64,000 nt of DNA from Oscillospiraceae bacterium. Its GTDB lineage: Bacteria; Bacillota; Clostridia; Oscillospirales; Ruminococcaceae. Position 1 is the first letter of the stretch; every line of letters starts with the position of its first letter. Location of the stretch: assembly GCA_004557855.1 (NCBI GenBank), contig SFFJ01000005.1:1-64000 (forward strand), written 5' to 3'. Below, piece by piece: positions 10,001 to 16,980 of this stretch. A program made the translations under genes and the position numbers. A model generated the notes under the pieces. The model was not told where the DNA came from. It ran no database searches and saw only the letters and a list, made by a program, of their open reading frames with translations.

Positions 10001-10183
10001 GCCGCCGTTGTCCAGCACGTTATCCAGACCCTTTTGCACCACATCCGCCAGATACTGCGCCAGCACCTTGGAGGCTTCCGCCTTGTCAATGGGCGCAACA
10101 GCCTTGCGGGCCTCCGGAATTCCCGCAAGCTCGCCGGTCAGGGCGTTGTTGATGACTTGTTCATACAGGCCGGGATGCAGCAT
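7028..10183 (-). CDS. PLD-nuclease/DEAD helicase, DUF3427 protein
   Basis: A 1051-residue multidomain protein. Residues ~130-260 form a phospholipase-D-like nuclease with HAK (222-224) and GSSNLSN (241-247). Residues ~315-520 carry helicase motifs: Walker A AATGTGKT (346-353), DEAH-variant DEFHH (443-447) and TATP. The second RecA domain ends with QQLGRGLRL. The C-terminal ~350 residues match DUF3427, including a FVTLNKADKDYSPTTMYNDY segment. Such proteins are usually encoded in defence islands and are thought to unwind and cut DNA. The frame is intact. It probably leads an operon with the HAD gene. GAGG precedes the ATG weakly. Confidence 0.85.
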   Translation of the reverse strand: MLHPGLYEQVINNALTGELAGIPEARKAVAPIDKAEASKVLAQYLADVVQKGLDNVLDNGGDVSAQIELTNRIIGLIQNMTKEADFAALGVDRRAEQLLALLREADPRLAVGKTAADIERPETSIAQSSLFTGAIHEPQMFTELKKEIVSADRIDMLVSFIKWSGLRLIMDELREFTQNGGELRIITTSYMGATDVKAIEELRRLPNTQVKVSYNTKTTRLHAKAYIFYRETGFTTAYVGSSNLSNAALTSGLEWNTKVTRRDLPETIDKIAATFEYYWNDREFEYYAEDQRERLARALKAEKYFDTNNAEVYTMDINPYSYQQEILDRLEAERTIRGYTRNLVVAATGTGKTVISALDYKRFRKQNPDRPCRLLFVAHREEILKQSLYTFRAVLKDANFGEMFVGSYKPESIDNLFLSIQTFNSQSFTEKTTADFYDYIIVDEFHHAAAPTYQKLLTYYQPKILLGLTATPERMDGKSILPYFGNRIAAEIRLPEAIDRKLLCPFQYFGVTDTVDLDTLKWSAGGYDKGELSRVYTISGAIANRRADHVVASLLKYVTDIDDVKGLGFCVSVEHAEFMCRYFNDHHIPSMFLTGKSTDEERRTAKHRLITGEVRFIFVVDIYNEGVDIPEVNTVLFLRPTESLTIFLQQLGRGLRLAEDKECLTVLDFIGQANRKYNFEDKFAALLSNATRSVSREIKDGFVSVPKGCYIQLEKKAAKYILDNIRASYGNTAGLVSRVASFTEDSGLELTLENFLEYYHLDPRAIYKFSSFSHICAMADVIENFTEPLEETLTKAFARLAVIDSRRWISFLLNVLPRLDNVEFSALPDAEKRMMQMFYVTVWGKTAEDWDDEEVLGNLYALSDSTVLLNELLALLRYRFEQIDFIDEPVELGFDCPLDLHCTYTRDQLLVALDFMKPSTVREGVKWLPEKNIDVFFVTLNKADKDYSPTTMYNDYSINESLFHWQSQSTTAESSPTGQRYIHHKERGSRVLLFVREFKADRMTGGAEAYTYLGTANYVKHDGSRPMNITWRLDRPIPAKFLKKTNKLVVG

Positions 10184-10222
10184 AATAAAACCTCATTCCA
10201 CCGAAAATCAGGGACCTCATAT

Positions 10223-10330
10223 TTAGTTTTCATCGTATGCACGGTCGATGAGGGGCTTTGCCTTCTTAAAATCCGCACGGGTTTGCAGACCATTCGATCC
10301 GGTGCCACAAATATTGGTTATATTATACAT
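10223..10330 (-). other. Possible remnant of a short gene upstream of the helicase
   Basis: A 35-codon frame ends with GLQTRADFKKAKPLIDRAYDEN, a well-formed helical peptide, about 40 bp before the helicase start. No ribosome site precedes the only ATG, so it is more likely the tail of a deleted gene than a real small protein. I do not recognise it. Confidence 0.25.
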
Positions 10331-10509
10331 CTTTTTTAAGCGCAAAACAAGATGACCGGCATTTCGATCATATCGCCGTGCCGGAAAAGAACGGCCGGTT
10401 TGATTATTGCCCCATGAGCCGAAAGTCATCAAATCATGTACCGCAATCGGCAAAAAAGAGCAGCTGCTTTGTGCGCTCTCCAAAGGCGGGGGGAAAAGAA
10501 TATTCATTG

Positions 10510-10543
10510 GTTAGTTGACACTAACTGCAGGTGGTGCTATACT
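10510..10543 (+). promoter_or_regulatory. Promoter with metalloregulator-like operator 1
   Basis: TTGACA (10515-10520), 17 bp, TATACT (10538-10543) is an excellent vegetative promoter. The dyad GTTAGT-TGAC-ACTAAC (10510-10525) overlaps the -35, a classic repressor position. The same 6-4-6 architecture recurs twice downstream. The pattern resembles DtxR/MntR-family metal-repressor sites, which fits the ZIP and HMA genes that follow. Confidence 0.65.
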
Positions 10544-10548
10544 TTGGG

Positions 10549-10652
10549 ACAGAAGCAAAAAGGGATGCTATCTTTGTTGAAATCAGTCGAAAACGCAAAA
10601 CGAAGCAAGAACAGCATCGGGCGGGCAGCCGCAGGGATGCGGCTTTTCTAAA
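10549..10652 (+). ncRNA. Candidate short regulated transcript (RNA or 28-aa peptide)
   Basis: The promoter at 10515-10543 is followed at 10627-10649 by AGCCGC-N6-GCGGCT and TTTTCT, a compact terminator, predicting a ~100 nt RNA. A frame at 10565-10651 could encode MLSLLKSVENAKRSKNSIGR plus eight residues, but AAAGGG abuts its ATG, a poor site. It may be a metal-responsive small RNA, a leader peptide or an attenuator for the operon. Confidence 0.4.
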
Positions 10653-10659
10653 CCACAAT

Positions 10660-10712
10660 AGTTAGCCGCTGCTAACTAAATGACGCACATGTGCCCGTTA
10701 GATCCATCTAAC
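10660..10712 (+). promoter_or_regulatory. Metalloregulator-like operators 2 and 3
   Basis: GTTAGC-CGCT-GCTAAC (10661-10676, extended to 7 bp arms) and GTTAGA-TCCA-TCTAAC (10697-10712) lie 36 bp apart, centre to centre. Both share the arm and spacer lengths of the site at 10510. They sit between the short transcript and the methyltransferase start, so they probably control a second promoter, or readthrough, into the operon. Confidence 0.6.
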
Positions 10713-10745
10713 AATATGCTGAATATGTGAAAACGGAGGGGTAAG

Positions 10746-11351
10746 ATGTCATTCTTCGAAAACACCCGCAAGCCCGTAGGTTTTGGCGGGAAAATTATGG
10801 TCGCCATGATGAACGTCGGGCACAGCGCCGTGGCCCGGTGGGGGCTTCAATTTCTGAATGCTGCGCCCGACGCCAAGGTGCTGGACTGCGGCTGCGGCGG
10901 CGGGGCGAACATGAAAAGGCTGCTGAAAAAATGTCCGCGGGGCGTCGTCAAGGGCATCGACTATTCGCCCGTCAGCGTGGAGAAATCCAAAAAGGTCAAC
11001 GAAGCCGCCATCGCAGAGGGCCGCTGCGCCGTTCTGCAAGGCAGTGTAGCGGATATGATCTTCGCAGATGACTGGTTTGACACCATTACAGCCTTTGAGA
11101 CCGTCTATTTCTGGCCTGATCTGCCGCAGTGCTTCCGGGAGGTCTATCGGGTGCTGAAGCCCGGCGGGACATTTCTCATCTGCAACGAAAGCAACGGCGA
11201 TACGGACAAGGACGAGAGGTGGACGGAGATCATCGGCGGCATGACCATCTACAAAGACATTGAATTAAAGGCGTATCTGGAGCAGGCGGGCTTTCACGAT
11301 GTCCAGATACACAAAAAGAAAAGCTGGCTCTGCATCACGGCACGGAAATGA
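10746..11351 (+). CDS. Class I SAM-dependent methyltransferase
   Basis: The 201-residue enzyme has SAM motif I VLDCGCGGGANMKRLLKK near residues 42-59, an acidic motif II area, and a FETVYFWPDLPQCFREVYRVLKPGG segment typical of Methyltransf_11. The substrate is unknown. CGGAGGGG precedes the ATG. It is the first gene of an operon with a ZIP metal transporter and an HMA protein behind three metal-repressor-like operators, so a role in a metal- or metallophore-linked reaction is possible. No truncation is seen. Confidence 0.85.
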   Translation: MSFFENTRKPVGFGGKIMVAMMNVGHSAVARWGLQFLNAAPDAKVLDCGCGGGANMKRLLKKCPRGVVKGIDYSPVSVEKSKKVNEAAIAEGRCAVLQGSVADMIFADDWFDTITAFETVYFWPDLPQCFREVYRVLKPGGTFLICNESNGDTDKDERWTEIIGGMTIYKDIELKAYLEQAGFHDVQIHKKKSWLCITARK

Positions 11352-11366
11352 GGGAGAGGCAGACAG

Positions 11367-11453
11367 ATGAAGATCAATAAACTCATGTTCGACCGCAGAT
11401 GTCACGTGCTGCGCTCCAATCCACATAAGAAAACTGCAATACAAAGGCGGTGA
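11367..11453 (+). CDS. Possible 28-aa peptide between methyltransferase and ZIP gene
   Basis: A frame beginning ATGAAGATCAAT, preceded by GGGAGAGGCAGACAG, encodes MKINKLMFDRRCHVLRSNPH and eight more residues. Its stop lies within the Shine-Dalgarno region of the ZIP gene, 5 bp before that start, an arrangement suited to translational coupling. It could instead be the decayed N-terminus of a lost gene. No function is recognised. Confidence 0.3.
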   Translation: MKINKLMFDRRCHVLRSNPHKKTAIQRR

Positions 11454-11458
11454 GACAA

Positions 11459-12235
11459 ATGCAAACTTTTATTGGAATCATGATCCCTTTCTTGGGAACA
11501 GCACTGGGCTCGGCCTGCGTGTTCTTTATGAAAAGATCCCTCGGCGATCTGGTGCAGCGCTGCCTTGCCGGCTTTGCCGCCGGAGTGATGGTGGCGGCGT
11601 CCATCTGGAGCCTGCTGATCCCCGCCATCGAGCAGTCGGAGGGCATGGGCAAGCTGTCCTTCCTTCCCGCCTTTATCGGCTTTTGGGTCGGCGTGCTGTT
11701 TTTACTTTTGCTTGACCGGTTGATCCCCCACCTTCACATCGGGAGCGACCAGGCGGAGGGGCCGAAAAGCAGGCTGGGCCGCACCACCATGATGGTGCTG
11801 GCGGTGACACTACATAACATCCCGGAGGGAATGGCAGTAGGCGTCATGTATGCGGGATTCCTTGCGGGGAATACACAGATCACGGCGGCCAGCGCGCTTG
11901 TCCTGTCGCTGGGCATCGCCATTCAGAACTTCCCCGAGGGCGCGATCATCTCCATGCCGCTGCGGGCAGAGGGGGAGAGCAAGGGCAAGGCGTTTCTCGG
12001 CGGCGTGCTCTCCGGCGTAGTGGAGCCCATCGGGGCGGTGCTGACGCTTCTTGCGGCACAGCTGGTGATCCCGGCGCTGCCTTATCTTTTGAGCTTTGCC
12101 GCAGGTGCCATGCTCTATGTTGTGGTAGAAGAACTGATCCCAGAAATGTCACAGGGGCGGCATTCCAATCTCGGCACGGTATTTTTTGCCGCCGGCTTCA
12201 GCATCATGATGACGCTGGATGTGGCGCTGGGGTAG
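11459..12235 (+). CDS. ZIP-family metal transporter
   Basis: The 258-residue membrane protein has about eight hydrophobic segments, with the ZIP metal-site motifs HNIPEGMAVG (TM4) and NFPEGAIISMP (TM5). It is bacterial in length and lacks the long His-rich loop of eukaryotic ZIPs. Proteins of this family import divalent Zn, Fe or Mn. The ATG at 11459 is chosen because AAAGGCGGTGA lies just upstream; a GTG at 11450 is inside that site. Co-transcription with the methyltransferase and HMA genes is expected, under the GTTAG-type operators. Confidence 0.88.
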   Translation: MQTFIGIMIPFLGTALGSACVFFMKRSLGDLVQRCLAGFAAGVMVAASIWSLLIPAIEQSEGMGKLSFLPAFIGFWVGVLFLLLLDRLIPHLHIGSDQAEGPKSRLGRTTMMVLAVTLHNIPEGMAVGVMYAGFLAGNTQITAASALVLSLGIAIQNFPEGAIISMPLRAEGESKGKAFLGGVLSGVVEPIGAVLTLLAAQLVIPALPYLLSFAAGAMLYVVVEELIPEMSQGRHSNLGTVFFAAGFSIMMTLDVALG

Positions 12236-12262
12236 GATTTATTTTTGAAAGAAGGTACAAAG

Positions 12263-12526
12263 ATGGTTCGAACAACAATTAAGGTCTCCGGCATGGCCTG
12301 CTCTATGTGTGAGGCCCACATCAACGACGCAATCCGCGCTGCATTCCCAGTGAAGAAGGTTTCCTCCTCCCATTCCAGGGGGGAGACGGTGATCCTCTCT
12401 CAAGAGCCACCGGACGAAAACGCTCTGCGCGCTGCTATTAACGCCACCGGCTACACGGCGGGAGAGATCAGCATCGAGCCCTACGAAAAGGCAGGCTTTT
12501 TCCATTTCGGGAAGAGGCAACATTAA
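12263..12526 (+). CDS. Heavy-metal-associated (HMA) domain protein
   Basis: An 87-residue single-domain protein with KVSGMACSMCEAHINDAI, the GMxCxxC metal-binding loop of CopZ/Atx1-like chaperones. It then diverges: the second half has SSSHSRGETVILSQEPPDEN and ends in a His-containing tail. It probably binds a soft or transition metal and hands it on. AAGAAGG lies eight bases before the ATG at 12263; an earlier in-frame start at 12245 has no site. It is the last gene of the methyltransferase-ZIP-HMA operon. Confidence 0.85.
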   Translation: MVRTTIKVSGMACSMCEAHINDAIRAAFPVKKVSSSHSRGETVILSQEPPDENALRAAINATGYTAGEISIEPYEKAGFFHFGKRQH

Positions 12527-12970
12527 GTGCATTCCGTTGCTGTACTTCGGCTGTCGGTACGGCATCATTCTCCGGTACGAAGCAGTACGGATGGAACGAG
12601 CACACAGAAATCCAAAACGGCCTTGGGCTCACCCCGTGCCTTGCCCGCAAAGCGCCCAAAACTTGTTATACCCCTTTATACCCTTTTGCATGGGGTATAA
12701 AGGGGTATAACGCATTTTTACTGCCAATTCCGTTTTAAAAACTCGCTAATGAAGAAACGCCCGCTGTTTTGGGCTGAATCAGCCTTCATCAATAAATCAC
12801 TACCAAATGTTTTCGTGTCTGCTTTTCTTGACTACTACAGTTCAGAACGCGTATTTGCCAAGTTCATTGTAAAGAGTGTTCGATTATAGCAAAAGTTCGC
12901 TGTAAAAAATGCAGTTCGGATACGGAAGTTCGTTGTATTTTTTGTGATTCGGTGGTATACTGACAAATAA
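12527..12970. other. Gene-free interval with one strong palindrome
   Basis: I find no gene here. The interval becomes AT-rich toward the right, near the ATPase remnant. Its only clear structure is the inverted repeat at 12665-12711. Confidence 0.5.
12665..12711. repeat. Perfect 19 bp inverted repeat (GGTATAA-rich)
   Basis: The 19-base arm GTTATACCCCTTTATACCC (12665-12683) is perfectly repeated in inverse at 12693-12711 across a 9-base loop. Within each arm TATACCC is itself repeated. No T-run follows, so it is not a standard terminator. It could be a dimeric operator or a mobile-element end. Confidence 0.7.
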
Positions 12971-13144
12971 ATTATTCCCGTAGAGGTGAAGGCTGAAACC
13001 ATCCTCCGGGCAAAGAGCCTGAAAACCTATCAGGAGAAGTTCACACCCGAAATCGCCGTCCGCACTTCGATGGCGGATTTCAAAAAAGAAGACCGGCTTG
13101 TGAATTTGCCGCTGTATGTAGCAGAGCAGATTGCCGAGCTATAA
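12971..13144 (+). pseudogene. C-terminal remnant of a DUF4143-type ATPase
   Basis: The frame encodes IPVEVKAETILRAKSLKTYQ, then a segment with IAVRTSMADF and a NLPLYVAEQIAEL ending. That is the characteristic tail of AAA_14/DUF4143 ATPases, whose IPVEVK strand belongs to a restriction-endonuclease-like domain. The ~350-residue N-terminal part is absent and there is no start codon with a ribosome site. It is a second decayed ATPase tail besides the one at 5302. Confidence 0.6.
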
Positions 13145-13242
13145 CTCGTAATCCATTGCGCTGCCGCTGTAATGCGCAAGCCGGGAAATGCACTGAGTGT
13201 GTGATAGAATGAGACTGACAAATCGGAATTTATGAGGTTTAT

Positions 13243-13566
13243 ATGATTGGTGATATGGTAACAGTAAAAGTAGATAGACCGATGGGAAGCTATCATCCTG
13301 AGCATAAGGATTTGTATTACCCAATTAACTATGGATATATAGAAGAAATTATTGCTCCTGATGGAGAAAAACAAGATGCATATTTGTTAGGACTGGATAA
13401 ACCCGTTCAAGAGTATACGGGGATAATAATTGCAATTATTCATAGATACGATGATGTTGAAGAGAAATGGGTTGTAGCACCAAAAGGAATGATGTTTACG
13501 AAGGAAGAAATTAAGGAGAAAACTTATTTTCAGGAACAGTATTTTGAGTCGGAAGTTAGAATGTGA
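13243..13566 (+). CDS. Inorganic pyrophosphatase-like protein
   Basis: The 107-residue protein has VTVKVDRPMGSYHPEHKDLY, YPINYGYI, an APDGEKQDAYLLG acidic segment and a C-terminal KEEIKEKTYFQEQYF. These follow the order of class I inorganic diphosphatase motifs in a shortened form (the full family is ~170 residues). Hydrolysis of PPi or a related phosphoanhydride is inferred. The gene is AT-rich compared with its neighbours, fitting recent transfer. The ribosome site (GAGG) is modest. It stands alone, with a terminator at 13586. Confidence 0.75.
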   Translation: MIGDMVTVKVDRPMGSYHPEHKDLYYPINYGYIEEIIAPDGEKQDAYLLGLDKPVQEYTGIIIAIIHRYDDVEEKWVVAPKGMMFTKEEIKEKTYFQEQYFESEVRM

Positions 13567-13585
13567 TAATTCTGCTTTTCCTACC

Positions 13586-13613
13586 TACGGCAGCCTTTCA
13601 ACGGGCTGCCGTA
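13586..13613 (+). terminator. Hairpin terminator after the pyrophosphatase-like gene
   Basis: TACGGCAGC and GCTGCCGTA form a 9 bp stem around a 10-base loop, followed by TTCGCTTTTC. Beyond it, to 13864, there is no convincing gene; a short open stretch (MVELSPDEARLMREALLAFR) may be a remnant. Confidence 0.6.
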
Positions 13614-13864
13614 TTCGCTTTTCGGGAAGTTTTCATTTGCACATTTGCCATGATGAGCATCTGCGGATACAATGTAAAGCAGAGAAACGAATGGTTGAGC
13701 TGTCCCCTGACGAGGCGCGGCTGATGCGGGAAGCGCTTCTCGCTTTTCGCAACAAGGCCGACAAATCTGACGAAATTATATTGAAAAGTTGCTGTTTTAC
13801 TAAATCGCAATCCGCCAAACGGTTCCGTCCGGCTCTCCCCAAAAATCCTGTTTTCATGCTCCCC

Positions 13865-15190
13865 TCACCCCGCAAGCATATACTGCTTCCCGTAGGTGCG
13901 GTACAAATACAGGGCGACGAAAACGGTCACGATTTCCGAAAGGGGCATGGTCAGCCAGATGCCGGCGGTGACGCCGATGATCCGTGGAAGGACCAGGATA
14001 AAGACCACCACCAGGATCAGGGACCGCAGCGAGGAGATCAGCGCCGAGACCGGGCCGTTCCCCAGTGCGGTAAAATAGCCGGAGAGGAACACGTTCCAGC
14101 CGATGAACAGGAACACGGGGCTGAACAGCTTGAGCGCCTCCCAGGTCAGGTCAAATACATGGCCGTCCTCCACAAACAGGTGGATGATCGGCTGCCCCAG
14201 AAGCAGCGAAACGGCTGTAATCAGGATGGAGCTGATGCCGATGGTCAGGAAGCTGTAACGGGTGGTCTCCCTGATCTTTTCATGATCCCCGGAGCCCACA
14301 TTGTAGCTGACGATGGGGGCGGTGGCCACGGCGATGCCCATATAAAAGGCGATGAAGAAATAGTAGATATACATAATGATGGTGACAGCCGCCACCCCGT
14401 CCTCGCCGAAGTGCTTGAGCACGATCACGTTAAAGAGGAAGGTGGTAATGCCGGTGGACATCTCCGTCAGCATCTCGCTGCTGCCGTTGGTGCAGGACTT
14501 AAACAACACCCGCCCGCTCGCCTTCGGCCGGCAGAAGCGGATATGGCTGAACTTCAGGAAATACACCAGCCCGATGAGCATACTCACGGTGATGGACAAA
14601 AACGTTCCCCATGCGGCGCCGAAGGTGCCCATATCCAGTACGGCCACAAAAATATAGTCGAAAATGACGTTGCAGACCAGCCCCGCCATAGACATCGCCA
14701 TGCCCACGCCGGGCTTGCCGTCGGTACGCACCATGTATTCAAAAAACAGCTTGAAGGACATGGGGATGCTGCCCAGAAAGATGACAAAGGCATAGGGCAG
14801 CACATGGGGAAGCAGTCGGTCGCTGCTGCCCAGCAATATGCAGATGGGCTTCAGAAAGACGATGCCGAACACCGTAAAGAACAGCGAAAGCCCCAGCAGC
14901 ACCAGCGTGATAAAGGTAAAGATCTCGCTGGCCTCACGGCCCTTTTTCTGCCCCATTTTCTCCCCGATGATCGCCCCGGCGCCGGTGGCCAGCATGACCG
15001 AGGTACCGAAGATGACGCAGGTAACGGGGATGACGATGTTGATGCCCCCCAGCGCATCGGAGCCGGCGTACTTGGATACGAAAAAGCCGTCGATGGTGGT
15101 GTAAAAGGACAAAAAGATCATGGTGAGCACCGAGGGCACCAGATACTTTAAGAACTGCGGATAGGTGATCCTGCCTTCAAAATACTTCAT
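13865..15190 (-). CDS. MATE-family multidrug exporter (MerR-controlled)
   Basis: A 441-residue, 12-helix MATE transporter with the two internally related halves of the family. Such proteins use Na+ or H+ gradients to expel cationic drugs. It is divergently transcribed from a MerR/BmrR-type regulator. Its promoter has the long 19 bp spacer that MerR proteins correct by DNA distortion (15230-15260). The regulator's ligand-binding domain therefore probably senses the exported compounds. It is one of three MATE genes in the window (also 47679 and 60918), and the only one with an adjacent regulator. Confidence 0.88.
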   Translation of the reverse strand: MKYFEGRITYPQFLKYLVPSVLTMIFLSFYTTIDGFFVSKYAGSDALGGINIVIPVTCVIFGTSVMLATGAGAIIGEKMGQKKGREASEIFTFITLVLLGLSLFFTVFGIVFLKPICILLGSSDRLLPHVLPYAFVIFLGSIPMSFKLFFEYMVRTDGKPGVGMAMSMAGLVCNVIFDYIFVAVLDMGTFGAAWGTFLSITVSMLIGLVYFLKFSHIRFCRPKASGRVLFKSCTNGSSEMLTEMSTGITTFLFNVIVLKHFGEDGVAAVTIIMYIYYFFIAFYMGIAVATAPIVSYNVGSGDHEKIRETTRYSFLTIGISSILITAVSLLLGQPIIHLFVEDGHVFDLTWEALKLFSPVFLFIGWNVFLSGYFTALGNGPVSALISSLRSLILVVVFILVLPRIIGVTAGIWLTMPLSEIVTVFVALYLYRTYGKQYMLAG

Positions 15191-15229
15191 GGTTCATTCT
15201 CCTGCTTGCGAAGTTACGATAATGACACT

Positions 15230-15260
15230 ATAATAAAGGATATAGTAACTATATTGTCAA
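15230..15260 (-). promoter_or_regulatory. MerR-type promoter with 19 bp spacer
   Basis: On the minus strand TTGACA (15255-15260) is separated by 19 bp from TATTAT (15230-15235). The spacer contains the dyad ATATAG-TAA-CTATAT (15240-15254). A near-consensus promoter with an over-long spacer and central dyad is the hallmark of MerR-family activation, here of the MATE gene. Confidence 0.8.
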
Positions 15261-15270
15261 GAGGGATTTT

Positions 15271-16113
15271 ATGAAGGATTTTTTCACCATCGGAGAGCTT
15301 GCAAAATATCAGAATATCTCCAAGCAGACGCTCATCTATTACGATAAGATCGGGCTGTTCCTCCCCGCCTATGTCGATCCCGAAAACGGCTACCGCTACT
15401 ATACCGCCAAGCAGATCGACTATCTGGATACCATTCTCATCATGAAGGAAATGGGCTTTTCGCTGAATGAGATCCAGCAGCACATGAAAAACTATACCAT
15501 CGATACCTCTCTCATCGCCCTTCGCAGGCAGCTCACCGTGCTGGAGCAGCAGATCGCCCATCTGCGGCTGGTGCGCAACCGGCTGGCGGACCGCTGCGCC
15601 CAGATGGAAAGCGTAAAGGCCTTTCAGGAGCGCAATCAGCAGCCCGCCGTCAAGGAGGTCAGCCCCCGGTACCTGCTCTACGCCCCGGTGGAAAAGCCCT
15701 ATTCCTTCCGGGAGATCAGCATCGCCACCAAAAAGTGCTTTTCCCAGGCCTTAAAGGATGAGCTGCCCATCTACTTTCAAACCGGCGTCATCGTCCCCTA
15801 CGAAAACATTTTGCAGGAACGCTATACCGAAGCGAGCATCGCCTTCCTGCCCATCGAAAAAACAAAAAAGGCCGGGAACATCCGCCTTCTGCCCAGGGGA
15901 CGGGTCGCCTGCATCTACCACTACGGCACCTATGAATCGGTGGAGCTCTCCTACCGCAAGCTGCTCGGGTTCTGTCGGGAGCAGGGCTTCGAGATCATCT
16001 CGGATTCCCACGAATTCTGCATCAACGACTACATCTCCTCCGGCGATGAAACCGAGTTCATTACCGAAATCTTCTTCTATATCCAAACACCCAAAGCCCC
16101 GGACCCTCGTTGA
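15271..16113 (+). CDS. MerR-family regulator with effector-binding domain (BmrR-like)
   Basis: The 280-residue protein starts FFTIGELAKYQNISKQTLIY, the MerR winged helix. A coiled-coil linker spans roughly residues 75-120 and a GyrI/BmrR-like ligand-binding domain lies at ~130-275. The HTH contains the expected YYDKIGLFLP and NGYRYYTAKQ wing. It should sense multidrug-type ligands and activate the divergent MATE exporter by untwisting the 19 bp spacer. The ATG follows AGAGGGA. Its own promoter overlaps the shared 50-base region, so self-control is likely. Confidence 0.88.
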   Translation: MKDFFTIGELAKYQNISKQTLIYYDKIGLFLPAYVDPENGYRYYTAKQIDYLDTILIMKEMGFSLNEIQQHMKNYTIDTSLIALRRQLTVLEQQIAHLRLVRNRLADRCAQMESVKAFQERNQQPAVKEVSPRYLLYAPVEKPYSFREISIATKKCFSQALKDELPIYFQTGVIVPYENILQERYTEASIAFLPIEKTKKAGNIRLLPRGRVACIYHYGTYESVELSYRKLLGFCREQGFEIISDSHEFCINDYISSGDETEFITEIFFYIQTPKAPDPR

Positions 16114-16153
16114 CCGGACGGCAAGGCGCAAAAACGAGCCGGAAAGATGACCC

Positions 16154-16187
16154 GTCTGCGGTATGGGAGCAGTCCCATACCGCAGAC
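16154..16187. terminator. Perfect 15 bp stem after the MerR gene
   Basis: GTCTGCGGTATGGGA (16154-16168), loop GCAG and a perfect inverse (16173-16187). No T-run follows on the plus strand, so termination would be atypical. It may act as an mRNA 3' stabiliser. Confidence 0.5.
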
Positions 16188-16280
16188 ACATACTGCGAAC
16201 TTGACGGTAGAAAAAGTCAAAATATCGTAGTATAATATTCTTAAATCAGAATGACAAAGCTGAATTTTAGGAGCAAAGAT

Positions 16281-16817
16281 ATGAAGACTATTGTACAGCT
16301 GCTTCCTCTTGAATGCAGTGATAGAGAACAGTTTATTTCGGATAATCAGGAAGCCTTTAATTATGGCGCATTGGAAGAATTTGGTATTAGAGATGACCAC
16401 TTCGAGGAAGATGGACAAATCATTTCTCGGGATACGATTGGGCAGTCCATTGACAGCGGCGAAGCCTACCGCATCATATTGGACGGGCAAAAAGTCGGCG
16501 GGATAGTAATCAAAGTTGACGGTGAAAAAGGCGACCTTGATCTTCTTTTTGTTTCTCCGACTGTCCATAGCAAAGGCATCGGATATGCCGCTTGGTGTGC
16601 TGTCGAAAAACTGCATCCGGAAGTGAAAGTGTGGGAAACGGTCACACCGTATTTTGAGCAGCGCAATATCCATTTCTATGTTAATCGTTGCGGCTTCCAC
16701 ATCGTGGAGTTTTTTAACAAATATCATCCGGATCCAAATGATCCGAAAATGTGCGCCGAAGAACTGGACAAGCAGTTCCCGGACGGAATGTTCCGGTTTG
16801 AAAAGGTCATTAGGTAA
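16281..16817 (+). CDS. GNAT-family acetyltransferase
   Basis: A 178-residue GNAT enzyme with the acetyl-CoA loop region LLFVSPTVHSKGIGYAAWCA (the R/Q-x-x-G-x-G/A pattern appears as HSKGIG) and the C-terminal HFYVNRCGFHIVEFF strand. The substrate is unknown. The start at 16281 has TTAGGAG seven bases upstream; an earlier in-frame ATG lacks one. The gene is less GC-rich than its neighbours. A terminator follows at 16851. Confidence 0.85.
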   Translation: MKTIVQLLPLECSDREQFISDNQEAFNYGALEEFGIRDDHFEEDGQIISRDTIGQSIDSGEAYRIILDGQKVGGIVIKVDGEKGDLDLLFVSPTVHSKGIGYAAWCAVEKLHPEVKVWETVTPYFEQRNIHFYVNRCGFHIVEFFNKYHPDPNDPKMCAEELDKQFPDGMFRFEKVIR

Positions 16818-16850
16818 CTTTCAGTTTGTCGAATTGAATACAGCTTACAC

Positions 16851-16888
16851 AGCCGCTTGGTTTTCAAAAGAAATCAGGCGGCTATTTC
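16851..16888 (+). terminator. Terminator after the GNAT gene
   Basis: AGCCGC and GCGGCT pair across a 21-base loop, followed by ATTTCTATTTT. Confidence 0.5.
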
Positions 16889-16980
16889 TATTTTGAGAAT
16901 CTGATAAGATAATCCAGAATAAATCGCACCGGGGAGAGACAGTGCGCAGCCGGTAGTATACGGGCTATGCCCGAAACTGA

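Noticed and set aside
11950..12240. Riboswitch or tRNA in the metal operon
   Set aside because: No conserved riboswitch core or cloverleaf could be recognised; the only strong structures are the GTTAG dyads and the short terminator.
13544..15151. 535-aa plus-strand frame opposite the first MATE gene
   Set aside because: His/Gln/Gly-rich antisense shadow of the transporter without a start signal.
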